Source: Phalacrocorax aristotelis
Lineage: Eukaryota > Chordata > Aves > Suliformes > Phalacrocoracidae
NCBI RefSeq assembly: GCF_949628215.1
Contig: NC_134276.1
Location: forward strand, 12,241,690 to 12,305,689
Direction: 5' to 3'
Length of the DNA stretch: 64,000 nucleotides
Part shown: positions 11,471-23,801 of the stretch, one piece after another
How the letters are laid out: the number at the start of each line of letters is the position of its first letter
Position numbering within the stretch: the first letter of the stretch is position 1
The notes under the pieces: generated by a model
What the model was told of the DNA's origin: nothing
Databases searched by the model: none
The model's input: only the letters and a program-made list of their open reading frames with translations
Position numbers and translations under genes: made by a program

Positions 11471-13754
11471 TGATCTCTAGCTGAAGAGAAAAGGCTGATC
11501 AATAAAAAAGTGGATCCACAAAAATTTCTCCACGTCAGGTTGGAAATTCCAGACTATTTTAACTGAGATTATTGAACTTTCACACTGCCATTAACTTTAT
11601 GGCATAAACTAACCACAGCTTCTTAATGATGTTTTATCATAGCTTCACTCCAGCTCAAGGCTTTCAAATGCATAAAAATACAAAATGTCAATCTGCAGGT
11701 TTCTGTTCTCAGAGAAAGCTGACAGTTCATGACAAAGGTGCTGTTGCTTTACCATGAGCAAATTATAAAATGTAAGAGAAGGAAGATAATCTGGATACAC
11801 ACCATTTCAGTACACAAGCACACCCATGCATGTGCACATGCCTACGCTTGCTACATGCAAGTAGTTTTTGTAATAACCAAGGCAGTAAACAGTGAAATGT
11901 CCCTCAATTTAGTCATGTACATTGGCTAACCTGAAAGTTTTGTGACAGAAATTGGTGTGGAGAAGGTATTAAGCGGGCTAGGACTACAGAAATCAGTTGA
12001 GGTTGGGCTCCCAAGCAAAAAAGCCCAGGTGAAAGACAGTATGAAGATATTTGAGAAAGCCAGAGGCAGGCTGAAACCAGCTTCATTGACAGAACGAAGA
12101 CAGCAAAGAGGTGAGGTAAGGCACACAGACAGACCGATGTCCTCAGACCTCTGTAACTGAGAGGGAAAACACTGGCTTTATGGGGTGCCATATATTGCTG
12201 TGAGGTAGCTGTGACTGCCAGAGATTTCTTCTGTGTTGCATTTCAACAGAAAAAAAATTTGCATTGTTCTCTGCTGGTAAGAGTTTATTAAGGGCACTGT
12301 GTTTATATGCCTTATTTTCTGAGCACTCTACAATCATGTTATACTTTTTAATACAGGTTTAAAACAAGTTAACTGGCATTAAGTTATTCCAGAAGGGAGT
12401 GTTTTTAACGGAGGTTCTTCTTGGTTTACAGTAATTTCCTATTGTTTATATAGTGCTCAAAATTGGGCAGGGCATTTGCAAGCCCCAGCTCAAAGAGATA
12501 AAAATCTAAGCAGACTAAAAATGTGCAAATGAAAGATGAAGCAGGGAGGGAGTGGAGGGAAATGGAAAGAATATTGGCTATTTCACCCATCTTTCTCTCA
12601 AATGCCCGATGGATTTGCTATTTTTTCATGCTGTGTTCTGCCTGTCTGCTTTCCCATCCCATTCCAGCTTTTGCTTTTCCATACATTTGCCCAACTTCAC
12701 CTACTTTCCCCCTCCGCTTCCCAGAGAGAGGCAAACAAGCACAGGCACAGCCTGGCCTCCTTCTATAAAAGCTAAGTCTAGTAGGTGAGTTATAAATTCT
12801 CTTCTGCATCTTTCACACATAGCTGGAGGGCCCAATTCTTGCCCGATGTGAAGGAACATGAAGTTTCTTTGCCTGGAAGAACTGGGGTTTACAGCCCATT
12901 CTCTCTGACCTATCTCAATACCACTTCAAACCGCAAGGAGAACTTACCTAAACATCAATCACCAGACCTAGTGAGAGCCTCTACCATCAAAATCAATGGC
13001 ACTTTGCTGCCTGTGTACATCAGAGAATCTGACTGTGTTATTACAGCTTAGGAAAACACTCTGGATTGCCAGAAACACTCAAAACACATTATTAATTCAG
13101 CAAACAAAAGCACTTTCTACAGTTTCATTAAGCAAGGCAGCCACATTATTATTTATTATTAAATTAGAGCACGCTTCTAATTTTTAACTTGGGTTTTAGA
13201 AAGTTTTGCTTTTTAATGCTGAGGGAAGCAGGTAAATACCTTTGCTTACCTTCTATTCAGGGCTAAGATCGCCTCCAGTCTCCAGAGGTCCCCACAGCCA
13301 GCTTCAGGCTTTCCAGTTCCCCTCTCCTGGAGCGTGTGGACTGAGGGAGACACAACAATGTTTTCGGGCAACAGTGCCTATTAAACAAATAGCTGTTTCT
13401 CTCTGGAGAATGAGGAAATACCCCAAGTTATCCCTGGTTGGCCAGTGCGAGGTTGGCGTGCTACCCAGTGTTATTGATTATTTTAAGGCAGTGTTCCAGT
13501 GGTCAATGCCTCGCCCCCCTGGGACATACAGATCCAAGAGTTGTAGGCCTTGTTACTGCCACAACCATTTCAGCCATGCACAGTTTGGCAGAAGAGGAAA
13601 GGCAGGACACTGCAGGAGTACAAGCAAGTGAAGAGGAGCAACAAGCACGTGGCACAGCAAAGTATGGCAGTCCGTGTGGAGTCATCTGCACAAAAGTTGG
13701 TACTGGCTTTGCTCCAAAGCGTGCTGCTGGGAGAACTGGGTGGGGAGACTGGGG

Positions 13755-13885
13755 ACGAGAAGGGAAGGAAAAAAATTCTCAATAAGACCAGGGAAAAAAG
13801 AGGGAGAAGGGCAGAAAGGCTGGAGAGAAAGGAGAGGTGTGACCAAGAGAAGAAAGAAGGAAAGAAAAACAGAGTTCCAAGGATG
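13755..13885 (+). repeat. Purine-rich (GA-rich) low-complexity tract
   Basis: Nearly all A and G over about 130 bases, with units such as 'gaaggaaa' and 'gagaaagga'. It produces long open frames on both strands that look artificial (Arg/Lys/Glu on +, Ser/Phe/Leu on -). Could adopt triplex structure; no function inferred. Confidence 0.8.
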
Positions 13886-15504
13886 AAAGCATGGAAATAC
13901 GGAAGAGAAACTGAAGACCCACCTTGGCAAAGGAGAAGAGAAAGGTAGAAAAGACAGTAGCGATGGGCCAGAAAATGAAAAACACAGCAAAGTGTTTGAA
14001 GAAATGTTAAAATTAAGCTGGGAGAAGATTCATACTGAGAAAAGAGGGATGTAGCCATGTTCTTTTGTAGAAAATGTAATAGTAATAACTGTTAAAACAG
14101 GTTGAAACACTAAAACATATAAATACATAAGTTACTCAGTAGGTTAGATTTGTCCCCAGTCATGCTGGGAATATGTTCAGCTCTCTCTTCAACTGAAAAC
14201 ATCCACTCTGGCAGGCACCTGCTGTTGCTTTGTTCTCAACATCCAGATGGAAGGGTGACGTAATCACAGAAACATCAACAAAAGGGGCATGGAGTAAAAG
14301 CAAAGATGCAAAATATTCTACCCTCCACCCCAACATTTCTCATCATCATTCACATCTTTGGAGAAAATTTTTAACTATGAAAGAATGGTTGTGTAGGGTG
14401 GAATTAATCTCACATCACTGTAGTTGTCCATGAGGTAGATGTTACCCTAGACTGCCTTTTTTCCTAGAGAGAGAAACAGACACTTTTAAGGAAAAATTAG
14501 CCAGACCTATTTTAGGAGCTACTGTAGGGTTACAATAAATCATTAAATGGTGAAAGAATCTCAACATTTGTTCAGACCTAAATGTTGGCATCTGTGGTCA
14601 GATGAATCCCACCCATGAGGACTACCAGTGTGGCAGGGTGGCTGGAAAAGCACAAGGAAAAGCCTGGGACTTCAGTCCCCAGGTTGCATATTTAATACCA
14701 CCAGCATCAGAGGACGCAGGGGAGGTTGTCTTCATCACTGACTCACAGCTAGTGAAAATCTTAAAAAGCCCATACAGCAGTCTCAGGCAAATGAACTTCA
14801 TTACAGTACAAATGGCAAAAAGGAGGGAAATTGAACTGAACCCACTGAACACAACGCCCCAAACTTCGACTAACATTTCACCATGTTTTAGGTTGTGGTG
14901 CTTCAACCCCAAGAAAAAGAAACAAAGTAAGTCTCAGACAATCTTCAGAAAGGGCAAAGGCTCAAGGTCTAATGGCATTTAAAGAATTTAAAGAAATAAA
15001 TTTAGAACAACTTGAAAACTATCAGCAATTTGCACTGACAGATGGGGCACCTAGGGGGTACCTGCCAGGCACCGCCTTTCCCATCCTCACATAGCTAACT
15101 CTCTCCTTTGGGCTCAGCATCCTTGATTCTAATTCGGCTTTCCTCTGATTTTGCCCAGCTCATAGCCCTTCAGGGCAATGTGCAAGGCTCACCTCTGTAG
15201 TTTCTCATCTGTACTGTGTTCCCAGCACTATACATTCCTTTACTGACCTTTTTAAGTTTCTTCTCTTCACCTTCCAAAGCCTATCCCATAGGCCTACCAT
15301 ACTTGATTTATCACTTATCATTTAGTCTCTAGACTGGATACCTAGACTTGACTGTCTTAATCTCAAATACCTCTTAGTGCCCTTCTCCACTGTATGCTTA
15401 GTAGTTTTTCAAGCAAGTGCACAATGAGCAGAACTGATATTATATTAGTTTTATGCTTTTCTGTTTGCCTACAGCAATCTGTTGTCTTTTATTATACTAC
15501 ATAG

Positions 15505-15620
15505 TTTTTAAGCTCTTTGGGACAAATTCAGTGTTTCAACATACGTTTGTGCAACACTCTGCACTCAGGGGCTTAACCAATGACTAGTGCTTCTAGACAT
15601 TACAGAAAAATAAAAATAGT
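15505..15620 (+). repeat. Candidate old amniote repeat, 3' tail
   Basis: 'aagctctttgggacaaat...gtttgtgcaacactctgcact...aaaaataaaaatag' follows the order of the reptile repeat tail 'ctctttggggcagg...gtttgtacagcacctagcac...taataataat'. The match is from memory and moderate. Confidence 0.4.
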
Positions 15621-18600
15621 GGTAAGCTATATTAAACACATTTCTCCTACTGCTTCAAGAATATGTTTAGATTCGCTGTTGCTGAGTAGGATCTAGATGC
15701 AGTTTTTGATGAGAACTGACCTAAATTCTTTTGAAGAGTGCAGAGGTCTTCAGTACTTGTGAGATTTAATGAGATTTCACAGTACTATAAAATTATGACC
15801 AAGGGAAAAACTTATTTCTCATTCCTGAACAGGATCTTGGTGGTTCATTCTGAAATGCAGACCTCTGAGTGCAAATGATGCCACTCAGTCTCTGCGATTT
15901 TGAACCAGTGCTCTGGCCTGAAATACTGCTCATCGTGGGCTACAGAGGGAATGACAAGAAGAAGAGCACAATAAAAGCCTGTATTAACTCCAGAGAGCCT
16001 GACTCCTATCTGTTTTTCTGAAGTGAAGTCCTAAAGAAATGAAAAAAACCCAGAAGCAATAAAATACTTAGGAAAACTGAATTTTGACTCTGAAGTGTTT
16101 AGTGGCAGAGTGTATACAATTGTGTACATCTATTTTTCCCCCTGCAATATTGATTCTGAAGGCAATTAAAGCATTTTGTGTTCCACTGATCAATGCCTTC
16201 TGATTATATTGACTTACTGTACATCATGTCTGGTCGTCCTTTTATTTCTATCTTTTTAGCCATAAACTCTTTATTAATTTTCCATTTACACATAGCAGCA
16301 TGGGTACTGAGAGAAGAAATGTAAATATGTGAAAAGTCCTGTTCAACATGCTAGAAATGAAAAGCATTCCAGCCTTACAATTTCCCTGGGTGGTGCAACA
16401 TGTGAGTTAGAAAATGAAGAATTACAGCCCCGTGCAGGTTTTTGAAGGGCATATCTGACTGCCCACTTACTCTATTAATAGATCTGCGCCATTTGGAGTG
16501 CAGCTGCAGCGCACTGATGAGAAAATGCCCTTTTTGCTGTTGATACAGTGTGAAAAAAGGAGCCAGGCAGCTCTGCTCTCATTTATTCCAGTACAAATCT
16601 TAAGTGGTTCCTCTGAAGTCAAAGCTTTATTCCAGTACACAGTGATCCTCCACTCAGTTTAATTTATTCCACTTTGGCACCATGACACAAATTATCTCTT
16701 GCTGTTGTTTCATATTACACTTTGCTGTTAATGTTCTCTTCAACTGAGGGAAAGGGAGGTTGATTTTCCTAAGGAAGGATCAGGAAGCAAACTGCTGTTA
16801 AAGAGGCTTTTTCTAAGATGTACTGGCTCTGAGAAGGTTCATGAGCTTGGGCATTGCAGATAACACTCCCTGCTCTTGCAGCAGGTACCCAGGTTAACAT
16901 GCCTGCCTGTGTCCAGGAGTGTGCGGATGCCCTGTTAAGGTAGAAGCAGCAAAGTGAAAACAGCAGTACCATTGTTATTCAGGTTTTCCTTTATCCAGAG
17001 TATCCAGACCCATATAATCCCAGCCAACAAAGAGCTGATCACATGGCAAGAGCACCGAGGAAGATGAGGAACAGCTCAGTGCAAAAAAGGCTCAAGTCTT
17101 GAATCTGATCAGAGATGGCCATAAAAAATAACATTGAATAATTGAGTGGTGCAGGTTATGGTGCTTATATTAAGAATATGTATGAGTCTGAAGAGGTGGA
17201 ATGGAAATTGTTCTGGATCGAGTTTGAAATAGGCTCTCTGCACTCTTTGGGGGTATGTTCACTGCATGGTACCATCACACACATGTAGTCCTAACACACA
17301 GCTTGTTCTGGATGTGCACTTCACAGAAACAACAGATTAAATATCACATAGATGGATCTTCTCTTCTATTTTACCCATTTTTCTGATTTTTTTTCCTTCT
17401 TCCTTTCCCCTTGTGTCTCCTTTTTATGCCCAACTCCTCCTACATACTTAGACTCTCTCACCTCCCTGAGATGACATCCAGAGTTTTTGCTAAGCAGTTT
17501 TCCTCTGATGATGGTGCACACATCATTGACTCTGGGACAGCAGTGCCACCATAAATAGACAGTCCTTTACGAATAAACCCCATGGTTATCAGTGACTCTG
17601 TGAGCCCGGGGCACCCCAGGGTTGCACAGCCAACATTCTACAGAAGTACCTTCTGGGAGGAGGGTGAAGGTGCCAAAACAAGACCTAGTGAGCTCTGCCC
17701 ATCCAGGAAAGTATTATCCACTGCTTGCTTGTGTGTATTAATGTATGTTAATCTGATTTATCATGAAGCTCATTTTTTAAATACCTGAGTGTCTTGTCCA
17801 GGGACATCATTGTGCCAGCCTGTTTACTAAAATAGCAGTGAACCATGACCTGTGGCCAAGGGTTGTTTGTGCTCCTAACACAGAACAATACTGTCACTAC
17901 CCAATATTAAAATAATTAGAGGTTTGTGCTTTCATTTTGCTGGTCTCATGCAACACTTCTTTCTGGCTTTGGCTGAAAGGCATTTCTTGTATTTTGTCAC
18001 TGGGGTTCGTCCAAGTGTGTGCTCAGGGTGCAGGTGAATTAGGAGGTAAAAGCAGCACCCGCTGGAAAATGCCCCTATTTACCTGACCAAATGGGAGAGA
18101 TGTTACTTCTTCTGGTGATCCTTCTCCTTTCCTCCTAACTTGCCTCTCAGCTGCCCTAGGTCTCTCAGAATGCCTTCAGTAATGAAAAGCAAATATTGGG
18201 AATATATTGAAGAAATATGTTTGGGTTGTTTTTTTTTAATGCTCATTGCATGTTTTAGAACTGTTTGACATTGTCAGGAGTGAAGCTTTCTGTAGTCCAG
18301 GGTGGTGGTTTTGGTTAGACTGAGAGACACAAGGCTCGGCCAGGTAACTTGTGAAGGATTAAAAATTCCCATGCAAGGCTGAGGCACCTGGAGTAGTGAC
18401 TCCCACTACAATGAAAGAGGACAGTAACAGCCAAGAGGCTAGAAGTGATCATTAAGTGTTTTGGTTTATAAGGGGGACCACCTCTTGTTAACCATCCCCA
18501 TCTGGTTTTGTGCCAAAACAAAAACAAAAAAAAGAAAAATCAATACTAGTTTTGTGTGTTCAGCTGTAATATTTCAAATGTGTACATGAGGCTAGGTTTG

Positions 18601-19174
18601 TAGCCCAAATTACTTCCTGCTAGTAAAAGTACTTGCTACTTACTTTGCCTGTATCAGAGAAATTGATATATGTGGAAAAATTGGATAACCTTAGGAGATA
18701 CAGCTAGTCTTCAGCTCCTGAGGTCAGTCTGTTTTGTCTAGGTAGTGCTGGCTGGTTGAAGAAAGGACAATCCATCCCCTTGCTGACCCTGAAGTTGTTA
18801 GTTTGGGCCCACTGTGGGACAGAATAGTATTTTAAATCTCCACATATCTTATGTAGCAGAAGGGCCCAAGGCAATTAGGGCAATATTTCCCAAAATGGGA
18901 AGTGCTTTTGGAGATTTCTTAGCACTGCTTGGGTTTTCTGAAAGCTTGCACAGACAACCACATCAGAAAATTTCCCTAGAAGTGAAGCAATCTCCATCTT
19001 CAAGCTATTTACACTTTTCTGCTCATATGTTCACTGGAAGGCAGTTTCAAGGCTTTTTTTGGGGGTAGGGCGTTGTTGAGGAAGGTGGACTGCAAGCATT
19101 TTTGTTTGTTTAAAAGTAGGTACCAAAAGGAGACATAATTAAAGGTCCTTTCTGAAAAGGTGTGAGCTGTCTGC

Positions 19175-19345
19175 CTCTATCCTTGGAGATATATCATCTC
19201 TGTCCTGGGAAATATTCAAAAAGCGTCTGGGCGTGGTCCTGGGCAGCCTTCTCCAGATGGCCTTTCTTGAGCGGGGGGGTTGGACAAGATAACCTCTGGA
19301 GGTCCTGTCAACCTCAGTTGCTCTGTGATTGTGTGTCTCTGTGAA
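19175..19345 (+). repeat. CR1 LINE 3' end, diverged
   Basis: 'tcctgggcagccttctccagatggcc.ttcttgagc' and 'gttggacaagataacctctggaggtcctgtcaacctcag' followed by 'ctctgtgattgtgtg' is the CR1 3' UTR and terminus. More diverged than, and of another subfamily to, the copies at 7 and 9.8 kb. Confidence 0.85.
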
Positions 19346-21334
19346 GGACTGTGAATCATCAGAGAGGGATAGCAGCACAGTGCTGGTGTGGCTCAGGGCC
19401 AGCTGCACTGCCCTTTGCACTGAGCACCATGGTCACATTAGTAGAGCTGGCTTGAGTCTGCAGCTCCTCCACAGCTGGCACAAAGAAGACATCAAAAAGC
19501 TGGACTTAAAACTGTCTGGCATATGCTGCTGTCTTTCCTTGGTGGTGTAATCCATTTGTTATATTAGGGTGTGTGCCCAAATTGAGGTAAGAGCAGGATG
19601 TGCATTAACTCTGCAATGACAGCAGGTCTCCAGAGGCTGGGGAGAAAGGTAAGAACCTAGGAAAGTATTAAGAGGGAAGATACTGGGTGGAAGCAGGATC
19701 ATAAAAGAACCAGGTGAGAGGTGAACCCACACACATTAAAAAAAATAAAAACCTGGAGGGCCTCCTCCAGTGGGCACATCTTGCCATGTGCAACACCAGG
19801 GCTTCGTGCCTATGTCTTGCCTGGCAGACAGCACAGGGAAGCAATGAAACACGATGTCTGTGGCCATTAGAGGGAGCTTGGTGAAAGCCCAAGGATGAAA
19901 TGCAGACCTGAAAAGTTGAAAAAGTGCATGGAGGACAACTGAATCAGCCTTTAAACCTATTTTCAATATCCTTATGATGCTTGTAGTACTGTATATAGTT
20001 ATTATGAGATAAGGATGCACTTCCTTATGACCTGCCAGAAATGTTACTGCCTTTTCCTCACAAGAATTGCTTTTTGAAGGAGGCTGATATTCTTTTAAGA
20101 GTAGTTTAATAGTTTTATATCAGCTTGCATCAGGCATCCTCATCTTACCATGAGCTCACCAAAAAATGCAACTGATGTTGTCCCAAGCCTGTTCACCAGC
20201 TGATATTGAATGAACAAGATACTTTTACGTGGGAAAAAGCAAACAAGAAAACCATATGGATTCATATAGCAGTCAGAGGAAGGCTCAGTGGCTGCTGGAT
20301 TCACCGAGGACATTGTGGATCCAGATACAAACTTGTTCCACAGATGAGCTGAAACTGCCTCTACTGGAGGCGAGGGATGCAGATGCCAGATTGCTGGGCT
20401 AGCCTGGTACTCCCTGGCCCAGGATCTGCCTCCGTACCTTTCACGCTCTGAAGGAAAGGTGGGATGGCTCAGACTGGTGAGTCTCACCCCAAAGCATCCT
20501 GGTCATGCCTCCCACCCGCTCCACGAAGCTGGCACCAGCCCTTTTGCAGCCACTTGTGGGAGGTTTCAGCATCTGGCTGGGAGCCACTTGGGTTTTTTGC
20601 TCCTCTATCCATCTGCCTGTCTAGTCAGGCATCTGATAAAGGAACAAATTATTGTAGGGCATCTCATCACTTCATGTAAACTCCTCTGTGGTGTGCACCC
20701 AGCCCCTGGCACCCTGGGAAGAATGAAAACTAATTCTGAGAGACTCACTGGGCACCTGGGAGGGAAGAGACATGAGCTGCCACAAAGCCCATGCTCACTC
20801 CTTCCTGCTAAGCAGCTGATTGACAGCTATCTGTTACCACCAGGAATTTGTCTCACATCTACAAATACTTTAACTTGTTCTTTGAGAATTCTGACCTTTT
20901 TTTTTAACGAGTGAAATATTTTCAGTCCTCATGGCTGCAAAGAAAAACTTCAAAGCTTGATCTGCTCAAAAATCAGAGGCCAAATAAGGAGAATTAGTGT
21001 TTACCATCTTTGGTAAAAAAACTTTTCCGTTTCTGGGAGCCTGACTTGTGATTTTTAAATACGCCAGAATAGTGATATTGTGTGTTTTGGCTAACAGGGC
21101 ACTTTTGAAAAGCAGCTGTGGCAAAAAAATGCTCTGTGGTAAGTCGCTACATGCATCGCTTTTCTCTGGGTTTGTGCTCCTTTCCTCACTCTTTGTCTGG
21201 TTTATCTGGCTGGTAAGATTAGGAGCACTGCAGGGCAGGGAGGGTCCCTGTCTGTGTATTTGCACTGTGTCTTGCCACTTGTAAAGGAAGCAAGTAATCA
21301 TCACCCTTGCTGCTTTCATGTCTACTTGCACAAT
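19346..21334. other. Intergenic, nothing recognised
   Basis: No exon, RNA gene or known repeat supported on either strand. Confidence 0.5.
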
Positions 21335-21540
21335 AGAAATAATTAATGGTAATAGTAATGTTTTGCCTATCTGCGGCTCCTTTCATCTGAAAACCTTAAA
21401 GTGCTTGACAAGCATTAACTAAATTAGCTTCTAAATACCTGGAGAGAGAGTCAGATATAATGATCCCCACTTTGCAGATGAACACACATGAGAAGCAAAT
21501 GCTAACTGAGTGCTTACAGTTAGTCAGCTGAAACCAAGTT
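21335..21540 (+). repeat. Candidate old amniote SINE-like repeat
   Basis: 'cctttcatctgaaaaccttaaagtgcttgacaagcattaac..aatta' and 'atgatccccactttgcagatgaacac' parallel the reptile/mammal ancient repeat motif 'ctcaaagcgctttacaaacattaattaa ... atccccattttacagatgggg'. Old and diverged; family name not assigned. Confidence 0.45.
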
Positions 21541-21649
21541 TTCTCCACTGAGAGAGGTTGCTCAGCACTTCTTGAATCTCAAGCTCTTTCTCAGGTGCCC
21601 AAAGGTGGGTTTTGATGTCCACTTTTTTACTTCCAAATCATACAGACTG

Positions 21650-23801
21650 TGGACCTGCGTGATCTGCCCCAGGACAGAGACAGAGAGGTAGAGTCACTTG
21701 GTAGGCAGTCCTGAGGGGCAAAGAGGTCCAGGAAGGCTGGACATTCTTCAAGGAGGAAATCTTAAAAGCGCAGGAGCAAGCCCTCCCATGTGCCGGAAAA
21801 CAAGTCATTGGGGAGGAAGACTGGCCTGGTTGAACAGAGAGCTTTGTCTGGAACTCAGGAGAAAAAGGAGAGTTTAAGAACTTTGGAAGAAGTGGGAGGC
21901 GAGTCAGGAAGACTACAAGGATGTCGTGAGGTTAGGCAGAGAGAAAATTAGAAGGGTCAAAGCCTGGCTAGAACTTTATCTGGCTACTGCCGTAAAAGAC
22001 AATTAAAAATGTTTCTGTCAGTACATTAGCAACAAAGAGAGGGCCAAGGAGAATCTTCAGCCTTTACTGAATGTGGGGGGAAGCATAGTGACAAAGGATG
22101 CGGAAAAGGCTGAGGTACTTAACGCCTTTTTTTGCTCTGTCTTTAATACTAAGACCAGCAGTTCTCCAGGTACCCAGCCTGCTGAGCTGGAAGAGAGGGA
22201 TGAAGAGCAGAACGAAGTCCTCATAATCCCAGGGGAAATGGTTAGTAACCTGCTACACTACTTAGGCACACACACAAGTGTATGGGGCTGGATGGGATCC
22301 ACCCAAGGGTACTGAGGGAGCTGGTGGCAGTACTCACCAAGCCACTTTCCATCATTTATTGGCAGTCCTGTCTAACCAGGGAGGTCCCAGTTGACTGGAG
22401 GTTAGCAAATGTGACGCCCATCTACATGGAAGATCTGGGGTACTACAGGCCTGTCAGCATGACTTTGGTGCCAGGGAAGGTTATGGAGCAGACCATCTTG
22501 AGTGTCGTCATGTGGCATGTACAGGACAACCAAGTGATCAGGCCCAGTCAGCATGGCTTCATGAAAGGCAGGTCCTTCTTGACTAACCTGATCTCCTTCT
22601 ATGACAAGGTGACCCGCATAGTGGATGAGGGAAAGGCTGTAAAGATTGTCTACCTAGACTTTAGTAAAGCCTTTGACACCATTTCCCACAACATTTTCCT
22701 GGAGAAACTGGCTGCTCGTAGCTTGGACAGGTGTACTCTTCATTGGGTAAAAGACTGGCTGGATGGCCAGGCCCAGAGAGTTGTGGTGAATGGAAATCCA
22801 GCTGGCAGCCAGTCACACATGGTGTTCCCCAGGGCTCAGTATTGGGGCAATCCTGTTTAATATCTTTATCAACGATCTGGATGAGGGGGTTGAGTGCACC
22901 CTCAGTAAGTTTGCAGATGACACCAAGTTGGGCGGGAGTGTCGATCTGCTCGAGGGTAGGAAGGCTCTGCAGAGGGACCTGGACAGGCTGGATTACTGGG
23001 CTGAGGCCAACTGTATGAGGTTTAACAAGGCCAAGTGCCGGGTCCTGCACTTGGGTCACAACAACCCCATGCAGCGCTACAGGCTTGGGGAAGAGTGGCT
23101 GGAAAGTTGCCCAGCGGAGAAGGACCTGAGGGTTCTGGCTGACAGCTGGCTGAACATGAGCCAGCAGTGTGCCCAGGTGGCCAAGAAGGCCAACAGCATC
23201 CTGGCTTGTATCAGAACTAGTGTGGCCAGCAGGACTAGGGAAGTGATTGTGCCCCTGTACACGGCACTGGTGAGGCTGCACCTCAAATAATGTGTTCAGT
23301 TTTGCGCCTCTCAGTACAGGAAGGTCATCAAGTGCATGGAGTGTGTCCAGAGAAGGGCAATGAAGTTGGCGAAGGGTCTAGAGAATGTGTCTTATAAGGA
23401 GCGGCTGAGGAAACTGGGGTTGTTTGGCCTGGAGAAAAGGAGGCTGAGGGGAGACCTTATCGCTCTCTACAACTACCATAAAGTAGGTTGTAGCAAGGTG
23501 GGTGTTGGTCTCTTTTCCCAAGTAGCAAGTGACAGGATGAGAGAAAATGGCCTGAAGTTACATCAGGGGAGGTTTAGATTGGATATTAGGGAAAATTTCT
23601 TCAATGAAAGTGATGTCAAACATTGGAACAAGCTGCCGGGGAAGTGGTTGAGTCACCGTTCCTGGAGGTATTGAGAAGATGTGTAGATGTGGTGCTTAGG
23701 AACATTGTTTAGTGCTGGACTTGGCATTGCTAGGTTAATGGTTGGACTTAAAGGATCTTAAAGGTCTTTTCCAACCTGAATGATTTTATGATTCTATGAT
23801 C
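21650..23801 (+). mobile_element. CR1 LINE, 2.1 kb, ORF2 reverse transcriptase remnants
   Basis: Covers the linker after the endonuclease, the reverse transcriptase and the 3' end. Frame pieces: G-L-D-G-I-H-P-R-V-L-R-E-L, W-R-L-A-N-V-T-P-I-Y, Y-Y-R-P-V-S (22282-22500), I-V-Y-L-D-F-S-K-A-F-D-T-I (near 22650) and F-A-D-D-T-K-L (near 22915) in a shifted frame after 22790, then stop codons at 23288 and further shifts. It ends 'ttttccaacctgaatgattttatgattctatgatc'. 5'-truncated and broken by several frameshifts and stops. Confidence 0.93.

Larger units (their letters stand above)
11471..19174. other. Intergenic, mostly unique sequence
   Basis: No supported gene on either strand. It contains a purine-rich tract (13755-13885), an old repeat tail (15505-15620) and a short CA/CATG-rich patch near 11815-11850. 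Open stretches of 60-160 codons on both strands lack family resemblance and splice context. Confidence 0.55.

Noticed and set aside
13570..14058. 162-codon and overlapping open frames around the purine tract
   Set aside because: Low-complexity artefact of the GA-rich sequence; frames are open on both strands at once.
14602..14982. 126-codon open frame on +
   Set aside because: No recognised domain, signal or splice partner; ends in a Lys-rich low-complexity stretch.
22661..23281. 206-codon open frame on the - strand
   Set aside because: Antisense of the CR1 reverse transcriptase region.
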